A DNA stretch of 64,000 bases from Chitinophagaceae bacterium (GTDB lineage: Bacteria; Bacteroidota; Bacteroidia; Chitinophagales; Chitinophagaceae): assembly GCA_016787135.1 (NCBI GenBank), contig JAEUVK010000022.1:1-64000 (forward strand), read 5' to 3'. A model generated the notes under the pieces. That model was given only the letters and a program-made list of their open reading frames with translations. It was not told the origin of the DNA and did not search any database. Positions 27,782 through 37,468 of the stretch are shown here, one piece after another. The translations under genes and the position numbers were made by a program. Each line of letters starts with the position of its first letter. Position 1 is the first letter of the stretch.

Positions 27782-28867
27782 TCAGCTAAAAGGTATCTTG
27801 GCCACCTTTGCCTGTAGTAGTTTATCACGCACCTTGATGTAAATATCCGTCCCGATGCCGGTAAAGGCTGTCCGTACATATCCCATTCCGATCGCTTTAC
27901 CAAGACTTGGCGACTGCGTACCCGAAGTAACCACTCCAATGGCAGCACCTGACTGATCCTTTATCTCATAGCCATGACGGGGTATCCCTTTTTCGATCAT
28001 CTCAAAACCCACCAGTTTTCTTTCAACCCCTTCTTTTTTTTGCGCTTCAAATATTTCCTTTGAGGTAAAGTCTTTGGTGAACTTAGTGATCCATCCCAAT
28101 CCAGCTTCCAAAGGTGAAGTAGTGTCATCAATATCGTTCCCGTATAAACAAAAGCCCATCTCTAAACGTAATGTATCCCTGGCGCCAAGACCTATCGGCT
28201 TTAATCCCAGGGTAGCGCCTTTTTCGAAGATAGCGTTCCATATTTTATCGGCATTATCCTCTTTGTCTTCAAAATAGATCTCCACACCTCCTGCTCCGGT
28301 ATAACCGGTTGCACTGACCAATACGTTCTCCACCCCGGCGAATTTTCCTTTTACAAACGTGTAGTACTTCAGGTTCAGCAGGTCCATTTCAGTCAGAGGC
28401 TGTAATATCTTCGTTGCATTCGGGCCTTGTATAGCCAGCAGGCATGTCTTATCTGAAATATTATGCATTTCTGTATTCTTAGTATTGTGTTTGCTGATCC
28501 AGTGCCAGTCTTTTTCAATGTTGGAAGCATTCACTACCAGCATATATACCTTATTCTCCTCAATGCAGTAAACCAACAGGTCATCCACAATACCGCCATT
28601 CCCGTTAGGCAGGCAACTGTATTGCGCCTGTCCTGCTTTTAGCTTAGCAGCATCATTACTGGTCACTCGTTGTATAAGGTCGAGCGCCTGTTCCCCTTTC
28701 AAAATGAACTCTCCCATATGACTGACATCAAATACTCCTGCATTTTTTCTTACAGCCGCATGCTCATCATTTATCCCACTGTAACTGATCGGCATATTAT
28801 AGCCCGCAAACTCAGCCATTTTCGCCCCGAGGGCAATGTGTTTTTGTGTAAAAGGTGTATTCTTCAT
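27782..28867 (-). CDS. gcvT: Aminomethyltransferase (glycine cleavage T protein)
   Basis: 361 residues from ATG 28867 ([17 protein letters not shown]). The frame is open 7 codons further, but that start would add non-homologous residues. Seen: [32 protein letters not shown], the folate-site segment [13 protein letters not shown], and C-terminal [19 protein letters not shown]. It transfers the aminomethyl carbon of glycine to tetrahydrofolate with release of ammonia. The other glycine-cleavage genes (gcvP, gcvH, lpd) are not in the window, the usual situation in this phylum. Confidence 0.96.
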   Translation of the reverse strand: MKNTPFTQKHIALGAKMAEFAGYNMPISYSGINDEHAAVRKNAGVFDVSHMGEFILKGEQALDLIQRVTSNDAAKLKAGQAQYSCLPNGNGGIVDDLLVYCIEENKVYMLVVNASNIEKDWHWISKHNTKNTEMHNISDKTCLLAIQGPNATKILQPLTEMDLLNLKYYTFVKGKFAGVENVLVSATGYTGAGGVEIYFEDKEDNADKIWNAIFEKGATLGLKPIGLGARDTLRLEMGFCLYGNDIDDTTSPLEAGLGWITKFTKDFTSKEIFEAQKKEGVERKLVGFEMIEKGIPRHGYEIKDQSGAAIGVVTSGTQSPSLGKAIGMGYVRTAFTGIGTDIYIKVRDKLLQAKVAKIPFS

Positions 28868-29024
28868 GTAAATTCTGTTAGTCCGCAAATGTAGGATGAA
28901 GCAGGTAATTATTTTCCGATAATACCGATCCTTACGGAAGAGGATAAGACGATTTTTATTTTTCCATTTCCTGAAAACAGGTTCAAAATAACCGGCATTG
29001 CATGTAGCACAGGTACAGAAATCC

Positions 29025-29048
29025 GAAAGCTCCGTTCCCGGAGCTTTC
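29025..29048 (-). terminator. Hairpin downstream of the PspC-domain gene
   Basis: GAAAGCTCCG (29025-29034) pairs perfectly with CGGAGCTTTC (29039-29048) around a 4-nt loop. The T run on the minus strand is weak (GGATTTCTG), so termination is likely but not strong. It lies 49 bp past the PspC gene stop. Confidence 0.6.
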
Positions 29049-29096
29049 TTCTTCCCGGTAATTCTGGCAAATTACCGGATTCCAACTTCAACCGAT

Positions 29097-31277
29097 TTAG
29101 AAAAAAGATTTAGCAAGTGAGAAGCCCGGAGTAAGTATGCCGGCGGTCGCTTCATTTTCTTCTTCCATACTTTCCAACTGCCTGCCTGATTGCCTTTTAT
29201 TCTGCTTTTCTTCGAGTTCTTTCAACTCTTGTCTTTTTCGTTCAATTTCCTGTTGAATCCTGATACTGTCGTTTTCTTCATTAACTCCTCCGTCATACCG
29301 GTAATTAGTACCATTGCCTTTTAATTTATTTCCCGATGGGTCTTTCAACTCGCCATCTACTCCCATCACATAGTCGACGCCCGTACGAAAATGGAAGGAA
29401 TAGTCTTCGTCAATATCAATATTCACAATCCTGTTTTTACGATACCGTTTTCTTATTTTAAAATTGACCATATTGAGCTTATCTGTGACTGATTCGTCAA
29501 AGCGGATCTTTTTATTCACCGGCACCTGTATCTCTATTTCTACATGCTGCCCTCGGTATTTACTGGTTTTATCTATCGCATACCCGCTGGCCAGGTCAAG
29601 TATGCTGTCGCGGGAGTAAACAGTATATTGTATTTTTTCCGCTCTTTCTTTTGCTTCAGATAAAGTGCTGCCAAAACCCTGCTTGCGTACTATCACATGA
29701 TAAGCAGAGTCCATGCTTGCCCGCACATCAAATTTTACCATAGACATCTTAAGCGTATCCTCAGACAGATCCCATCCTTCACCATCATCATTCATCCAGC
29801 CAAACCTGCCCGTATATTCCAATTCCCGTTGTGATACGGCAACAATCATTTTTTCGCTCAATGGTTTGCTAAGGTTAACTACTTCATTTGTAGAGTTCTC
29901 CTCACGGAAATCTCTTGTAATACTCGCTGCCAGCAATATAGCAGCTACCCATCCAAGTGTCCAGAGAAAACCAAATGTCCATCCAAGATAACTATGACGG
30001 GAGCGGACCCGCATGATACGACGTATCACCCATGTAATGAAACCTATCAGTGGGACTCCTAAGAAAAATATCAGGGTTCCCCATGCATAGATCTGCTGCC
30101 ACTTGCTTGTCCATAAGAAATTATTAATAGGCCACCAGGCTACACCGCCAAATATCAATGCTATCAATGCCACAAACAAAGCGAATGCGATTGTACCAGC
30201 AATGAACAGAAAGAATACCTTGAATAAAACGCCTATAACATGACCAATTCCTCTGCCACCGTTACGGGCTGTTTCTTTTACTTCTGATGCAAATGCCCGG
30301 CCCCTGGTATTGGAGAATTCTCTTGCTTTACTGCCAAAGTTCTGCGCTGATTCTTTGACTTCTTCACTCCATCCTTTTACCCTGTCTTTTACGTTATCCA
30401 TTCCTTCTTTTACATTCTGGCGTATAGAATTCACGTCCACTTTCTCACCACGCATTTCCATTTTTTCATACGGGCTTCTGGCTTCCGGTAATACAATCCA
30501 CAATACTATGTATGCAAGGATGAATGTACCACTAAGAGAGCCAAAAACTATATTAGGGAAGAGATCAAACCCGCCTCTCCAGCTCAATCCATCGAGGAAA
30601 CTAATCAGAAGACTTAATAATATCGGGGCTGCAAAAATGAGACGGATGGTTGATGCTCTTGAATTGAAATACGCAGCCAGGCCGCCCGCCACACCACCGA
30701 TCACCCTGTCATCGGGATTGCGGAAAAGTCTTTTTCCTGAATAGCCATCGAGGTCTTTATCAGGCAATATCATCCACAATAGAATATAGATGAGGAAACC
30801 TAAACCAAAACCACCAAAAGTGATGATTGCAAAAAGAATACGCACGATTGCCGGGTCAGTATTCAGGTAGTTGGCGATACCGCTACACACACCGCCAATG
30901 AATTTATCACTGCTGTCGCGGTACAATCTTCCCCTGCTTTTTCTTTCAGAGTAAGAATACTCCTGTTTTGCATTTTGCTTTGTTGTGTTTGTGTCGGCGG
31001 TTGCTTCTGCTGTTTCTGCATCAAAATCTTCAGGCCTTCCCATAGAAACAATGATCTCTTCTACGTCAGTTTCTGTTACACAACTTGCCCCTTTACGAAC
31101 TTTTTCATTCATTAGCTCGGCGATCCGGCTTTCAATATCATTGATGATTTCATCACGGCCATCCTCGTGAGCAAAATAGCGGCGCAAACTTTCTATATAA
31201 GCCTGCAACTTTTCATATGCCGAATCTTCGATCGGTATCACCCGGCCGCTGAGGTTTATGTTGATGATCTTTTTCAT
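29097..31277 (-). CDS. PspC-domain membrane protein
   Basis: 726 residues. The N-terminal ~90 residues (KKIININLSGRVIPIEDSAY ... ELMNEKV ... IVSMGRPEDFD) match the soluble domain that precedes PspC in Bacteroidota. Two PspC domains follow (FIGGVCSGIANYLN at ~118 and VIGGVAGGLAAYFNS at ~187), each with hydrophobic helices, then further membrane segments (~355-475), a beta-rich periplasmic part and a charged Glu/Gln/Arg tail (QQEIERKRQELKELEEKQ, coiled coil). Known: PspC senses or transmits envelope stress. Paired with a PadR repressor gene 44 bp upstream, so expression is probably set by that repressor. Confidence 0.9.
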   Translation of the reverse strand: MKKIININLSGRVIPIEDSAYEKLQAYIESLRRYFAHEDGRDEIINDIESRIAELMNEKVRKGASCVTETDVEEIIVSMGRPEDFDAETAEATADTNTTKQNAKQEYSYSERKSRGRLYRDSSDKFIGGVCSGIANYLNTDPAIVRILFAIITFGGFGLGFLIYILLWMILPDKDLDGYSGKRLFRNPDDRVIGGVAGGLAAYFNSRASTIRLIFAAPILLSLLISFLDGLSWRGGFDLFPNIVFGSLSGTFILAYIVLWIVLPEARSPYEKMEMRGEKVDVNSIRQNVKEGMDNVKDRVKGWSEEVKESAQNFGSKAREFSNTRGRAFASEVKETARNGGRGIGHVIGVLFKVFFLFIAGTIAFALFVALIALIFGGVAWWPINNFLWTSKWQQIYAWGTLIFFLGVPLIGFITWVIRRIMRVRSRHSYLGWTFGFLWTLGWVAAILLAASITRDFREENSTNEVVNLSKPLSEKMIVAVSQRELEYTGRFGWMNDDGEGWDLSEDTLKMSMVKFDVRASMDSAYHVIVRKQGFGSTLSEAKERAEKIQYTVYSRDSILDLASGYAIDKTSKYRGQHVEIEIQVPVNKKIRFDESVTDKLNMVNFKIRKRYRKNRIVNIDIDEDYSFHFRTGVDYVMGVDGELKDPSGNKLKGNGTNYRYDGGVNEENDSIRIQQEIERKRQELKELEEKQNKRQSGRQLESMEEENEATAGILTPGFSLAKSFF

Positions 31278-31299
31278 TTTATATTTTTTTTGGTTGAAG

Positions 31300-31319
31300 C
31301 CTGCCTGTTGGCAGACAGG
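31300..31319. repeat. CCTGCCTG...CAGACAGG imperfect hairpin between padR and pspC
   Basis: CCTGCCTG (31300-31307) and CAGACAGG (31312-31319) pair with one mismatch around a 4-nt loop. The hairpin sits in the 44-bp gap between the PadR stop and the PspC ATG and could tune translation or processing of the transcript. CCTGCC-type hairpins are also frequent as intergenic repeats in this phylum. Confidence 0.4.
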
Positions 31320-31321
31320 TA

Positions 31322-31666
31322 TTAGTTGGTTGTGTCCGGTTTTTTGTTCGCCAGGGCATTCACGCCATTTGACAGCTCGTTCCAGGTCTGCTCCAGTTCT
31401 TTATAGAAAGCTTCGCCCTTTTCTGTCAGCGAAAAATATTTTCTCGGCGGACCCGAATTGCTTTCGACCCAGCGATAGGTGAGCATATCCGCATTCTTTA
31501 GTCTTGTAAGGAGTGGATATAATGTGCCTTCGAGTATCTGCAAATTGGCCGCTTTCATTTCTTCCACGATATCACTAGGGTAAGCTTCACCACGACGGAT
31601 AACAGAGAGTATGCAAAACTCCAATATCCCCTTTCTCATCTGGCTCTGTGTATTTTCAATATTCAT
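31322..31666 (-). CDS. PadR-family transcriptional repressor
   Basis: 114 residues. A winged-helix N-terminal domain (GILEFCILSVIRRGEAYPSD; LQILEGTLYPLLTRLKNADM; YRWVESNSGPPRKYFSLTEKG) and a short C-terminal dimerisation helix (FYKELEQTWNELSNGVNAL) are the standard parts of a PadR s1-type regulator. It is transcribed with the PspC gene. A 12+12-bp inverted repeat at 31759-31793, about 90 bp upstream of its ATG, is the likely self-binding site. Confidence 0.93.
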   Translation of the reverse strand: MNIENTQSQMRKGILEFCILSVIRRGEAYPSDIVEEMKAANLQILEGTLYPLLTRLKNADMLTYRWVESNSGPPRKYFSLTEKGEAFYKELEQTWNELSNGVNALANKKPDTTN

Positions 31667-31758
31667 AACTCAGTTTTTGTGAAAATGGCCGGATAATATC
31701 TCTTTTGTTTGCCTTTGCTAACCTGCCATTTTCTGTTTGACAAGTCAAAGATAGGGTG

Positions 31759-31793
31759 ATATTTGGTACTTTGCAACACATAGTACCAAATAT
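31759..31793. promoter_or_regulatory. Putative PadR operator
   Basis: ATATTTGGTACT (31759-31770) and AGTACCAAATAT (31782-31793) are perfect inverted arms separated by 11 bp. Half-site centres are about two helical turns apart, as needed for a dimeric winged-helix protein, and the site lies upstream of padR-pspC. The divergent DUF3089 gene starts 166 bp to the right and could share it. Confidence 0.65.
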
Positions 31794-31958
31794 TTTCAGG
31801 TAATGGCTATTAAATAGGAGCAACATTCCTTATTTCTTATTGATTTACAATACCATGTATACATTAAAAAAAATCTAACCTGCCAATTTCATCTTTTACC
31901 AATGGTTTATTTCAATGACAAACGAGTCACAGTACACCTATTTCCCTTATTTTGTCTC

Positions 31959-32975
31959 ATGAGCCGCCTTATCATTTTTATTTTTGCTATCTCATTATTC
32001 CTTTCTTGTTCTGATAAATACAAAGCCTTCAAAAGCAATTATTCCTTTATAAGCAAGGAGGGAAAACCTGACTATGGCGATCTCAATTATTGGGCGGCAC
32101 ATCCCTCGAAGTGGGACCCCTCAGACAGTATTCCAAAACCATTACATAATGAATCACGAGATTCTTTAGTGGATATATTCTTTCTTCACCCTACTACTTA
32201 TACCAGACGGATAAAAGCAACTAACGCTGCTATTGATGACAAATATTTAAATGCCAAAACAGATTACTCCACTATTTTATACCAAGCGAGTGTATTCAAT
32301 CAGCAATCCCGGGTGTTTTCTCCACGATACAGGCAGGCGTCCATCAAAGTCTTTTTTTCAAAAGATGAAGAGCAGAATGAACAAGCATTTACAGTTGCCT
32401 ATGCAGATATAAAGATTGCCTTTGAATACTACCTGCAGCACTGGAATAAAGGCAGACCCATTATTATAGCTGGCCATAGCCAGGGAAGTAAGTTTGCCGA
32501 ACGTTTATTAAAAGACTATTTTGAAGACAAGCCGTTACATAATAAACTCGTTGTAGCCTATATTACCGGATGGTCCGTACCTAAGGAGTTATTTACCACT
32601 TTGAAAATGTGTGCAGATTCTCTGCAGACAGGCTGTATCTGTAGCTGGCGGACGCTTCGTAATGGCTATGTGCCCTCCTATTTGAAGTTTGAAAGAGGAA
32701 ATTCTTTTGTGACCAATCCTCTTACATGGACCATAAATGATCAATATGCATCAAGAAGTTTGAACAAGGGAAGTATACTGGCTAAATTCAACAAATTATA
32801 TAAACATACAACCGACGCAAAGATTGGCAACGGTTTTCTATATGTGAAAAGACCAAGGTTTCCCTGGAGCTTCTTATACCTGACAAAAAATTATCATATC
32901 GGCGATATCAATCTGTTCTATATGAATATAAGGGAGAATATTCGACAGCGGATCATATCATTCAACAAAAGGTGA
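31959..32975 (+). CDS. DUF3089 lipoprotein, alpha/beta-hydrolase fold
   Basis: 338 residues from ATG 31959 (MSRLIIFIFAISLFLSC); the longer frame adds 19 residues with no leader character. LFLSC is a lipobox, so it is a lipoprotein. Seen: WAAHPSKWDPSDSIP, DIFFLHPTTY, the nucleophile elbow IIAGHSQGSKFAERLL (GHSQG) and VAYITGWSVP, all typical of DUF3089 proteins. Hydrolase substrate unknown. Oriented away from padR. Confidence 0.85.
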   Translation: MSRLIIFIFAISLFLSCSDKYKAFKSNYSFISKEGKPDYGDLNYWAAHPSKWDPSDSIPKPLHNESRDSLVDIFFLHPTTYTRRIKATNAAIDDKYLNAKTDYSTILYQASVFNQQSRVFSPRYRQASIKVFFSKDEEQNEQAFTVAYADIKIAFEYYLQHWNKGRPIIIAGHSQGSKFAERLLKDYFEDKPLHNKLVVAYITGWSVPKELFTTLKMCADSLQTGCICSWRTLRNGYVPSYLKFERGNSFVTNPLTWTINDQYASRSLNKGSILAKFNKLYKHTTDAKIGNGFLYVKRPRFPWSFLYLTKNYHIGDINLFYMNIRENIRQRIISFNKR

Positions 32976-32976
32976 A

Positions 32977-33522
32977 CTACCTGGTTTTATTCATCCATTC
33001 CATTTCTTCTTTATCTGTAGACAATACCGCATACTTTTTTATACCATTTATGGTTGCCTCATCCAAGGCGTCTATCACACTCCTGTAAGATGCGCCATGG
33101 CCCGGTTTTATCAGTAACATCAACCCTTTTCTACCTTCCTTACGATCATGACCATCCAACCATTGCTGTTTTTCACGAACTATTTGTCCCAAGCCGTTTT
33201 TTACAGAAAAATTTGTAGTATAAATCTCTTTTTTCAGCAATGCCGCTGACCATTTTCCATTATAATAATACACATGGTCATTGTCCTTCAGTAAAACAGT
33301 TAATGCACCTGATTCTCCTAAAGGTGTAGGATCTCCACCTTCCTTTGGCATGATCAGGTTTAAAGCAACAGGTTTGCTGAGTTGTACTGTTATGACAAAG
33401 AAGGTAATAAGGATAAAACCAAGGTCAACCATGGGTGTCATATCTATCCGAAGGCAACTTTTCCTTTGATGACCGAAGCCGGGTTTTAAGCGGCCGTTTG
33501 CCTCTGTAGTTATTTCTGTCAT
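32977..33522 (-). CDS. exbD: ExbD/TolR-type biopolymer transport protein
   Basis: About 181 residues from ATG 33522 (MTEITTEANGRLKPG); an upstream in-frame start at 33576 adds 18 unlikely residues. The hallmark is DMTPMVDLGFILITFFVIT, the single membrane segment with the proton-channel aspartate (MVDLGF). The periplasmic part is longer than in classical ExbD (LLKKEIYTTNF; WLDGHDRKEGRKGLMLLIKPG). Normally it works with ExbB and TonB, but neither gene is adjacent, so its partner is encoded elsewhere. It ends 2 bp before the convergent DUF3089 stop. Confidence 0.88.
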   Translation of the reverse strand: MTEITTEANGRLKPGFGHQRKSCLRIDMTPMVDLGFILITFFVITVQLSKPVALNLIMPKEGGDPTPLGESGALTVLLKDNDHVYYYNGKWSAALLKKEIYTTNFSVKNGLGQIVREKQQWLDGHDRKEGRKGLMLLIKPGHGASYRSVIDALDEATINGIKKYAVLSTDKEEMEWMNKTR

Positions 33523-33648
33523 AAGCGTTTTTGCTAATAAAGACACCCGGGCACAACATTTCCATAACGATGTCATAAAGGAAAGTGACGGTTGTCATGT
33601 TTACCCGGGCATTGTTCTTGTTACCTTTATTTTATAAAAACCAAGGGT

Positions 33649-34476
33649 ATGAAAACAATCATCATTCCAACGGATTTTTCCCCGGTTGCCACTAATGCGG
33701 TGAACTACGGGGTTGATATGGCGCTTGCGATTAACGCTAGCGTACTGTTGTTGCATGTTTATAATATTCCTGTCGCATATGGAGACGTTCCTGTTGCGTT
33801 GCTTTCTGTAGATGAAATGAAGAAGTCGGCAGAAGAGAACATTGCGAGATTAAAAAAGGATCTGGAACATCTGACATCGGGAAAGCTTAAAATATATGCA
33901 GAGACCCGTATGGGGAACGTAATTGATGAACTGGAAGATCTCTGTAAAAAAGTACAGCCTTTTGCCGTAGTAATGGGCAGTATCGGTCACTCGGCCGTTG
34001 AAAGAACATTGTTCGGCAGCAATACATTAACAGCCATCAAACACCTGACATTCCCCGTTATTTGTGTGCCCACGGGAAAGGAGTATGGAAAAGGAATTCA
34101 AAAGATCGGGCTGGCTTGCGATTTCAGAGAAGTAGCAGAAACAACACCGGTCACAGAAATAAAAGAGATTGTGAAAGAGTTTCATGCCCAGTTATTTGTG
34201 ATGAATGTAGATTATGAAAACAGACATTTCAGGCCAGACACTCCGGAACAATCTGCTTTGCTTCACACGGTGCTTGAAGAAGTAAAGCCAGAATATCACT
34301 TCATTACCCATAAGGATATTGAGGATGGCATTAACGAGTTCGCAGAAAAAAACAATCTTGACCTTGTAATTGCCATACCCAAGAAACATAAGCTGCTCCA
34401 GGGTTTGTTCAAGAAAAGTTCAACCAGACAGCTGGTATTTGAATCCCATGTACCCGTAATGTGTGTACATGAATAG
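33649..34476 (+). CDS. Tandem universal stress protein
   Basis: 275 residues from ATG 33649 (MKTIIIPTDFSPVATNAV); 19 codons upstream in frame are not coding-like. Two UspA domains: residues 1-~145, with the first strand and DFSPVA, and VVMGSIGHSAVERTLFGSNT (the G-x2-G-x9-G(S/T)-type ATP loop), then ~150-275, with LACDFREVAET and a degenerate C-terminal loop (IAIPKKHKLLQGLFKKSSTRQL). So the first domain probably binds ATP and the second is a partner domain. Cytoplasmic. Convergent with the CHAT gene, 3 bp apart. Confidence 0.92.
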   Translation: MKTIIIPTDFSPVATNAVNYGVDMALAINASVLLLHVYNIPVAYGDVPVALLSVDEMKKSAEENIARLKKDLEHLTSGKLKIYAETRMGNVIDELEDLCKKVQPFAVVMGSIGHSAVERTLFGSNTLTAIKHLTFPVICVPTGKEYGKGIQKIGLACDFREVAETTPVTEIKEIVKEFHAQLFVMNVDYENRHFRPDTPEQSALLHTVLEEVKPEYHFITHKDIEDGINEFAEKNNLDLVIAIPKKHKLLQGLFKKSSTRQLVFESHVPVMCVHE

Positions 34477-34479
34477 CTT

Positions 34480-37329
34480 TTATTCGATCACTACAAATGC
34501 GGCCCAGTAATATGGGCTGTATTTTTTTCTCATTTCCCTTTGTGCAAGGATCAGCGCTTGCCTTGCCGTTTTGTCCTGCAGATAATACTTATAAAAGGAG
34601 GTCATCAGTTCTGCCGTTTCAGCATCAGGTACTTTCCACAAACTCAGCAGCATACTTTTTACTCCTGCCAGTTTGAAAGCCCGTTGTAATCCAAACACAC
34701 CTTCAGTTCCCTGGATATCTCCCAGTGCTGTCTCGCAGGCGCTTAATACTACCAGGTCTGTATTTCCCAGATCCATTTGTGAAATTTCATATGCTGTTAC
34801 TATGCCGTCTTCTCTGCCCTCTACAGGAGGCCGGCCGCTCCACACCCTGTTGGCTCCCGCCAGTACCACACCGCTTCGTAGCATAGGATCATCTGACATG
34901 GCAAAAGCATTTCTTGCCTCCGTCGAAAAACCTTCTTTTTTCTTTTGCAATTGATCAGGCAGAAAAAAACCATGAGTAGCAAGATGAAGTATGGTGGGAG
35001 AATGTCCGCTCAAAGACTTTAACTTCTCTTCTGTAGCATTTATCTGTGTATATACCAATGTATCGACCTGGTTTCTTTCAAACAAGGATTTGATGTCGTT
35101 TACTTCTTTAGCTGTACCATTCAGATTTTTCCAGACCTTCTTGTCCCCGTTCCTTGCAAATTCCGCTGAATAAATAGTAGAAGCATCAACGCTCTCGTTT
35201 GGGTTCCTGGTCATAGCAAGACTGTCCATCGTAAATGCCGGGTCCCCGAATAGGGCAATAGAATTTTTTGATACCTCTTTTGTTTTACCAGGTATTGTCA
35301 ACTGACGGGTGCTGATATAGCTATTTAAGGCATATTTATCAATGAGCAGTTGGCCATTCCCGGCCGGCAAAGCATGAAAAGCGATCCGGTTCAATAATCC
35401 TGCCGGTGAATAACTGATCTTTTTTATTCCTTTAAGGTAGGGCTCCAGTGGTTTCCAGGCTAATGCAAATAGGCTGTCCCCGGGTAGTGCCATAAAATTA
35501 TCTTCATCAAGTATCTCACTCCTGTAAACAGATTTTATACCTGCAGCTGACGTGCTTGTATTTTTGAAAAAGTCCCTTATTTGTTTTTCTGTACAAAGAG
35601 GAATAAAAGCGGGAGACGGATCATTTGCTTTCAACAGGTAAGCAGCATAAATAACACTATCTGTCAAATCCTTATCATATAGATTAAAAAAAGTGAACTC
35701 TATAGCCGCTTCATCAGGCTGTAATTTTTTTTGAATATCCCGGAAAGATATTGCCAGAGAATTTTGCTGATCACGAAATGCCGTTGATCTGACACTAAGT
35801 TGCTTTTCCAATTCTTCCGTTTCAGATTCAAGATAATGCCTGGCTGTTACCTGGCCAGTATCAGGTTTTGAATACAAACCAGCCAATGCTTTCTTTTTCT
35901 TTTGCCATTCCCCTAAAAGTGACTTGGTGATGCTGTCTGTACTATTATAAATTGATTCAAAAACAGTCCTTGTTTCGTAAAGGCTCAGTGATTTAAAGAA
36001 CAATTGCTGATCATAACTACTTTTTACCAGTTCGGGGTTCTTCTGAGACCTGAACAAGATCAGGCTGGATGGTTTTGAAGCACTGTTTTCATAACCCCAC
36101 TTTAAAAAATTGTTCTTTTCTTTTTCCGATAGAGTGCCCAGCGTTTTACGAACACCTTGAATCATACTTTGACCGCTTTCAATAAGCAAGGGTTCTGATT
36201 TTTCGTATTCTTTCTTTTTAAGATATAGTCCAGCCAGGTTATCCAGTCCCTCGGCATATTCCGGGTGGTCAGCGCCGAGTATACTTCTCCTGATATTATT
36301 TGCCCTTATATACAAACTCTCTGCCTTTTGATATTGATCCATCTGGCTGTACAGAAAAGCCAGGTTATTGAGTGTCCGGGCATACCCGGGATGGTTCTCT
36401 CCAATTGTTTCCCGGTCTATTTCCTCAGCTCGTATCAGAGCTAATTCCGCGTCCCGCAGCCTTCCTGTTTCCCTGTATAATTCGCCAAGGTTATTTAGTT
36501 TGGTTGCATAAGACGCATCGTTCTCGCTGGTGGTCTTTTCCGATATCTTAATCGCAGTAAGCAATAAATTTTCAGCCACGATAAACTGACCCATCCTACT
36601 GTACAGGGACGACATATTATTGATACAGGTAGAATAGTCGGGGTGAAAAATTCCTACAGAATTTCTCATAATGCTTTCTGCCTTAGTATAGAGCTCTTCG
36701 GATTTAGTGTATTGTCCGATGGCTAAATAGAGGCCTGCCAGGTTTGTCAGGCTAATGGCGTAAGGCTGACTGGAGTCTCCCAGCAGTTCTTTCCTGATAT
36801 CTTTTACCCGGATATATAGTTTTTCCGCTTCACCATACCTGCCTTTTTCTGTATAGAGGTTTGCCAGTAAGTTTAAAAACACAGCATAATTTGTTGTGTT
36901 TTCAGCGTTGAGTTCTTGCAGAGTATTTTTAGCGTCTAATATGATCTGCTCTGCTTTTATATAATCGCCGGTGCCAATATAAAGCTCTGCCAGGCCCTCT
37001 GTCGTTGCCGCATAGTCAAAGCTTTTTTCTCCCAGATAAATTCTGACCTTTACTCTTACCTCTTTAAAGAAAGGCTCCGCTTCTTCATACCTGCCAACTT
37101 TTGTATACAGTACGGCGAGATTATACAAGCTCATTACGTAATTAGGATGGTCCTTTCCTACCGGGTTATTCAACGATTCTTTTAGTAGTTTTTCTGCAAC
37201 TACTATAGCTTTTTTAAACTCTCCCTGTTGATTTAATACAAAAAGCTCTTTATTCATCTCTTCCCATGACTGGGCAATAGCTGGTATAAAAAGAAATGTC
37301 AGTATGAAAGCTGCCGCTATTTTTTTCAT
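34480..37329 (-). CDS. Secreted TPR-CHAT protease-like protein
   Basis: 949 residues from ATG 37329; the signal peptide is KKIAAAFILTFLFIPAIAQ. Eight tetratricopeptide repeats of ~42 residues follow to ~400 (YAISLTNLAGLYLAIGQY and relatives), then a helical linker and a C-terminal CHAT (caspase-HetF-associated) domain. The caspase-like dyad is visible: His in HLATHGFF (~782) and Cys in LSACETALG (~865), with KLAGVKSMLLSLWKV after it. Known: CHAT proteins are cysteine proteases, and intracellular TPR-CHAT forms pair with CRISPR-type effectors. Here the leader directs export and there is no CRISPR locus, so a surface or periplasmic protease is more likely. Substrate unknown. Confidence 0.88.
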   Translation of the reverse strand: MKKIAAAFILTFLFIPAIAQSWEEMNKELFVLNQQGEFKKAIVVAEKLLKESLNNPVGKDHPNYVMSLYNLAVLYTKVGRYEEAEPFFKEVRVKVRIYLGEKSFDYAATTEGLAELYIGTGDYIKAEQIILDAKNTLQELNAENTTNYAVFLNLLANLYTEKGRYGEAEKLYIRVKDIRKELLGDSSQPYAISLTNLAGLYLAIGQYTKSEELYTKAESIMRNSVGIFHPDYSTCINNMSSLYSRMGQFIVAENLLLTAIKISEKTTSENDASYATKLNNLGELYRETGRLRDAELALIRAEEIDRETIGENHPGYARTLNNLAFLYSQMDQYQKAESLYIRANNIRRSILGADHPEYAEGLDNLAGLYLKKKEYEKSEPLLIESGQSMIQGVRKTLGTLSEKEKNNFLKWGYENSASKPSSLILFRSQKNPELVKSSYDQQLFFKSLSLYETRTVFESIYNSTDSITKSLLGEWQKKKKALAGLYSKPDTGQVTARHYLESETEELEKQLSVRSTAFRDQQNSLAISFRDIQKKLQPDEAAIEFTFFNLYDKDLTDSVIYAAYLLKANDPSPAFIPLCTEKQIRDFFKNTSTSAAGIKSVYRSEILDEDNFMALPGDSLFALAWKPLEPYLKGIKKISYSPAGLLNRIAFHALPAGNGQLLIDKYALNSYISTRQLTIPGKTKEVSKNSIALFGDPAFTMDSLAMTRNPNESVDASTIYSAEFARNGDKKVWKNLNGTAKEVNDIKSLFERNQVDTLVYTQINATEEKLKSLSGHSPTILHLATHGFFLPDQLQKKKEGFSTEARNAFAMSDDPMLRSGVVLAGANRVWSGRPPVEGREDGIVTAYEISQMDLGNTDLVVLSACETALGDIQGTEGVFGLQRAFKLAGVKSMLLSLWKVPDAETAELMTSFYKYYLQDKTARQALILAQREMRKKYSPYYWAAFVVIE

Positions 37330-37410
37330 TGCTGAGAATAATGACACTGACCAAGTTACTGTATTTAATACGTCACGATGTACCATACAATGGGTATATT
37401 AAAAGAAAAA

Positions 37411-37429
37411 AGGCACAACGAATGTGCCT
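37411..37429 (-). terminator. Terminator of asnS
   Basis: AGGCACA (37411-37417) pairs with TGTGCCT (37423-37429) around ACGAA, and on the minus strand a T-rich run follows. It is 40 bp past the asnS stop. Confidence 0.7.
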
Positions 37430-37468
37430 CATGCAATAATGATTTCAATTTAAGTTATTCTGGACCTG

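Noticed and set aside
28909..29091. 60-codon minus-strand frame after the PspC gene
   Set aside because: It covers the terminator hairpin at 29025-29048, which is unlikely in a real gene.
34480..37329. TPR-CHAT gene as part of a CRISPR-linked (Craspase-like) defence system
   Set aside because: No CRISPR array, Cas gene or gRAMP-like effector is present, and the protein has a signal peptide for export.
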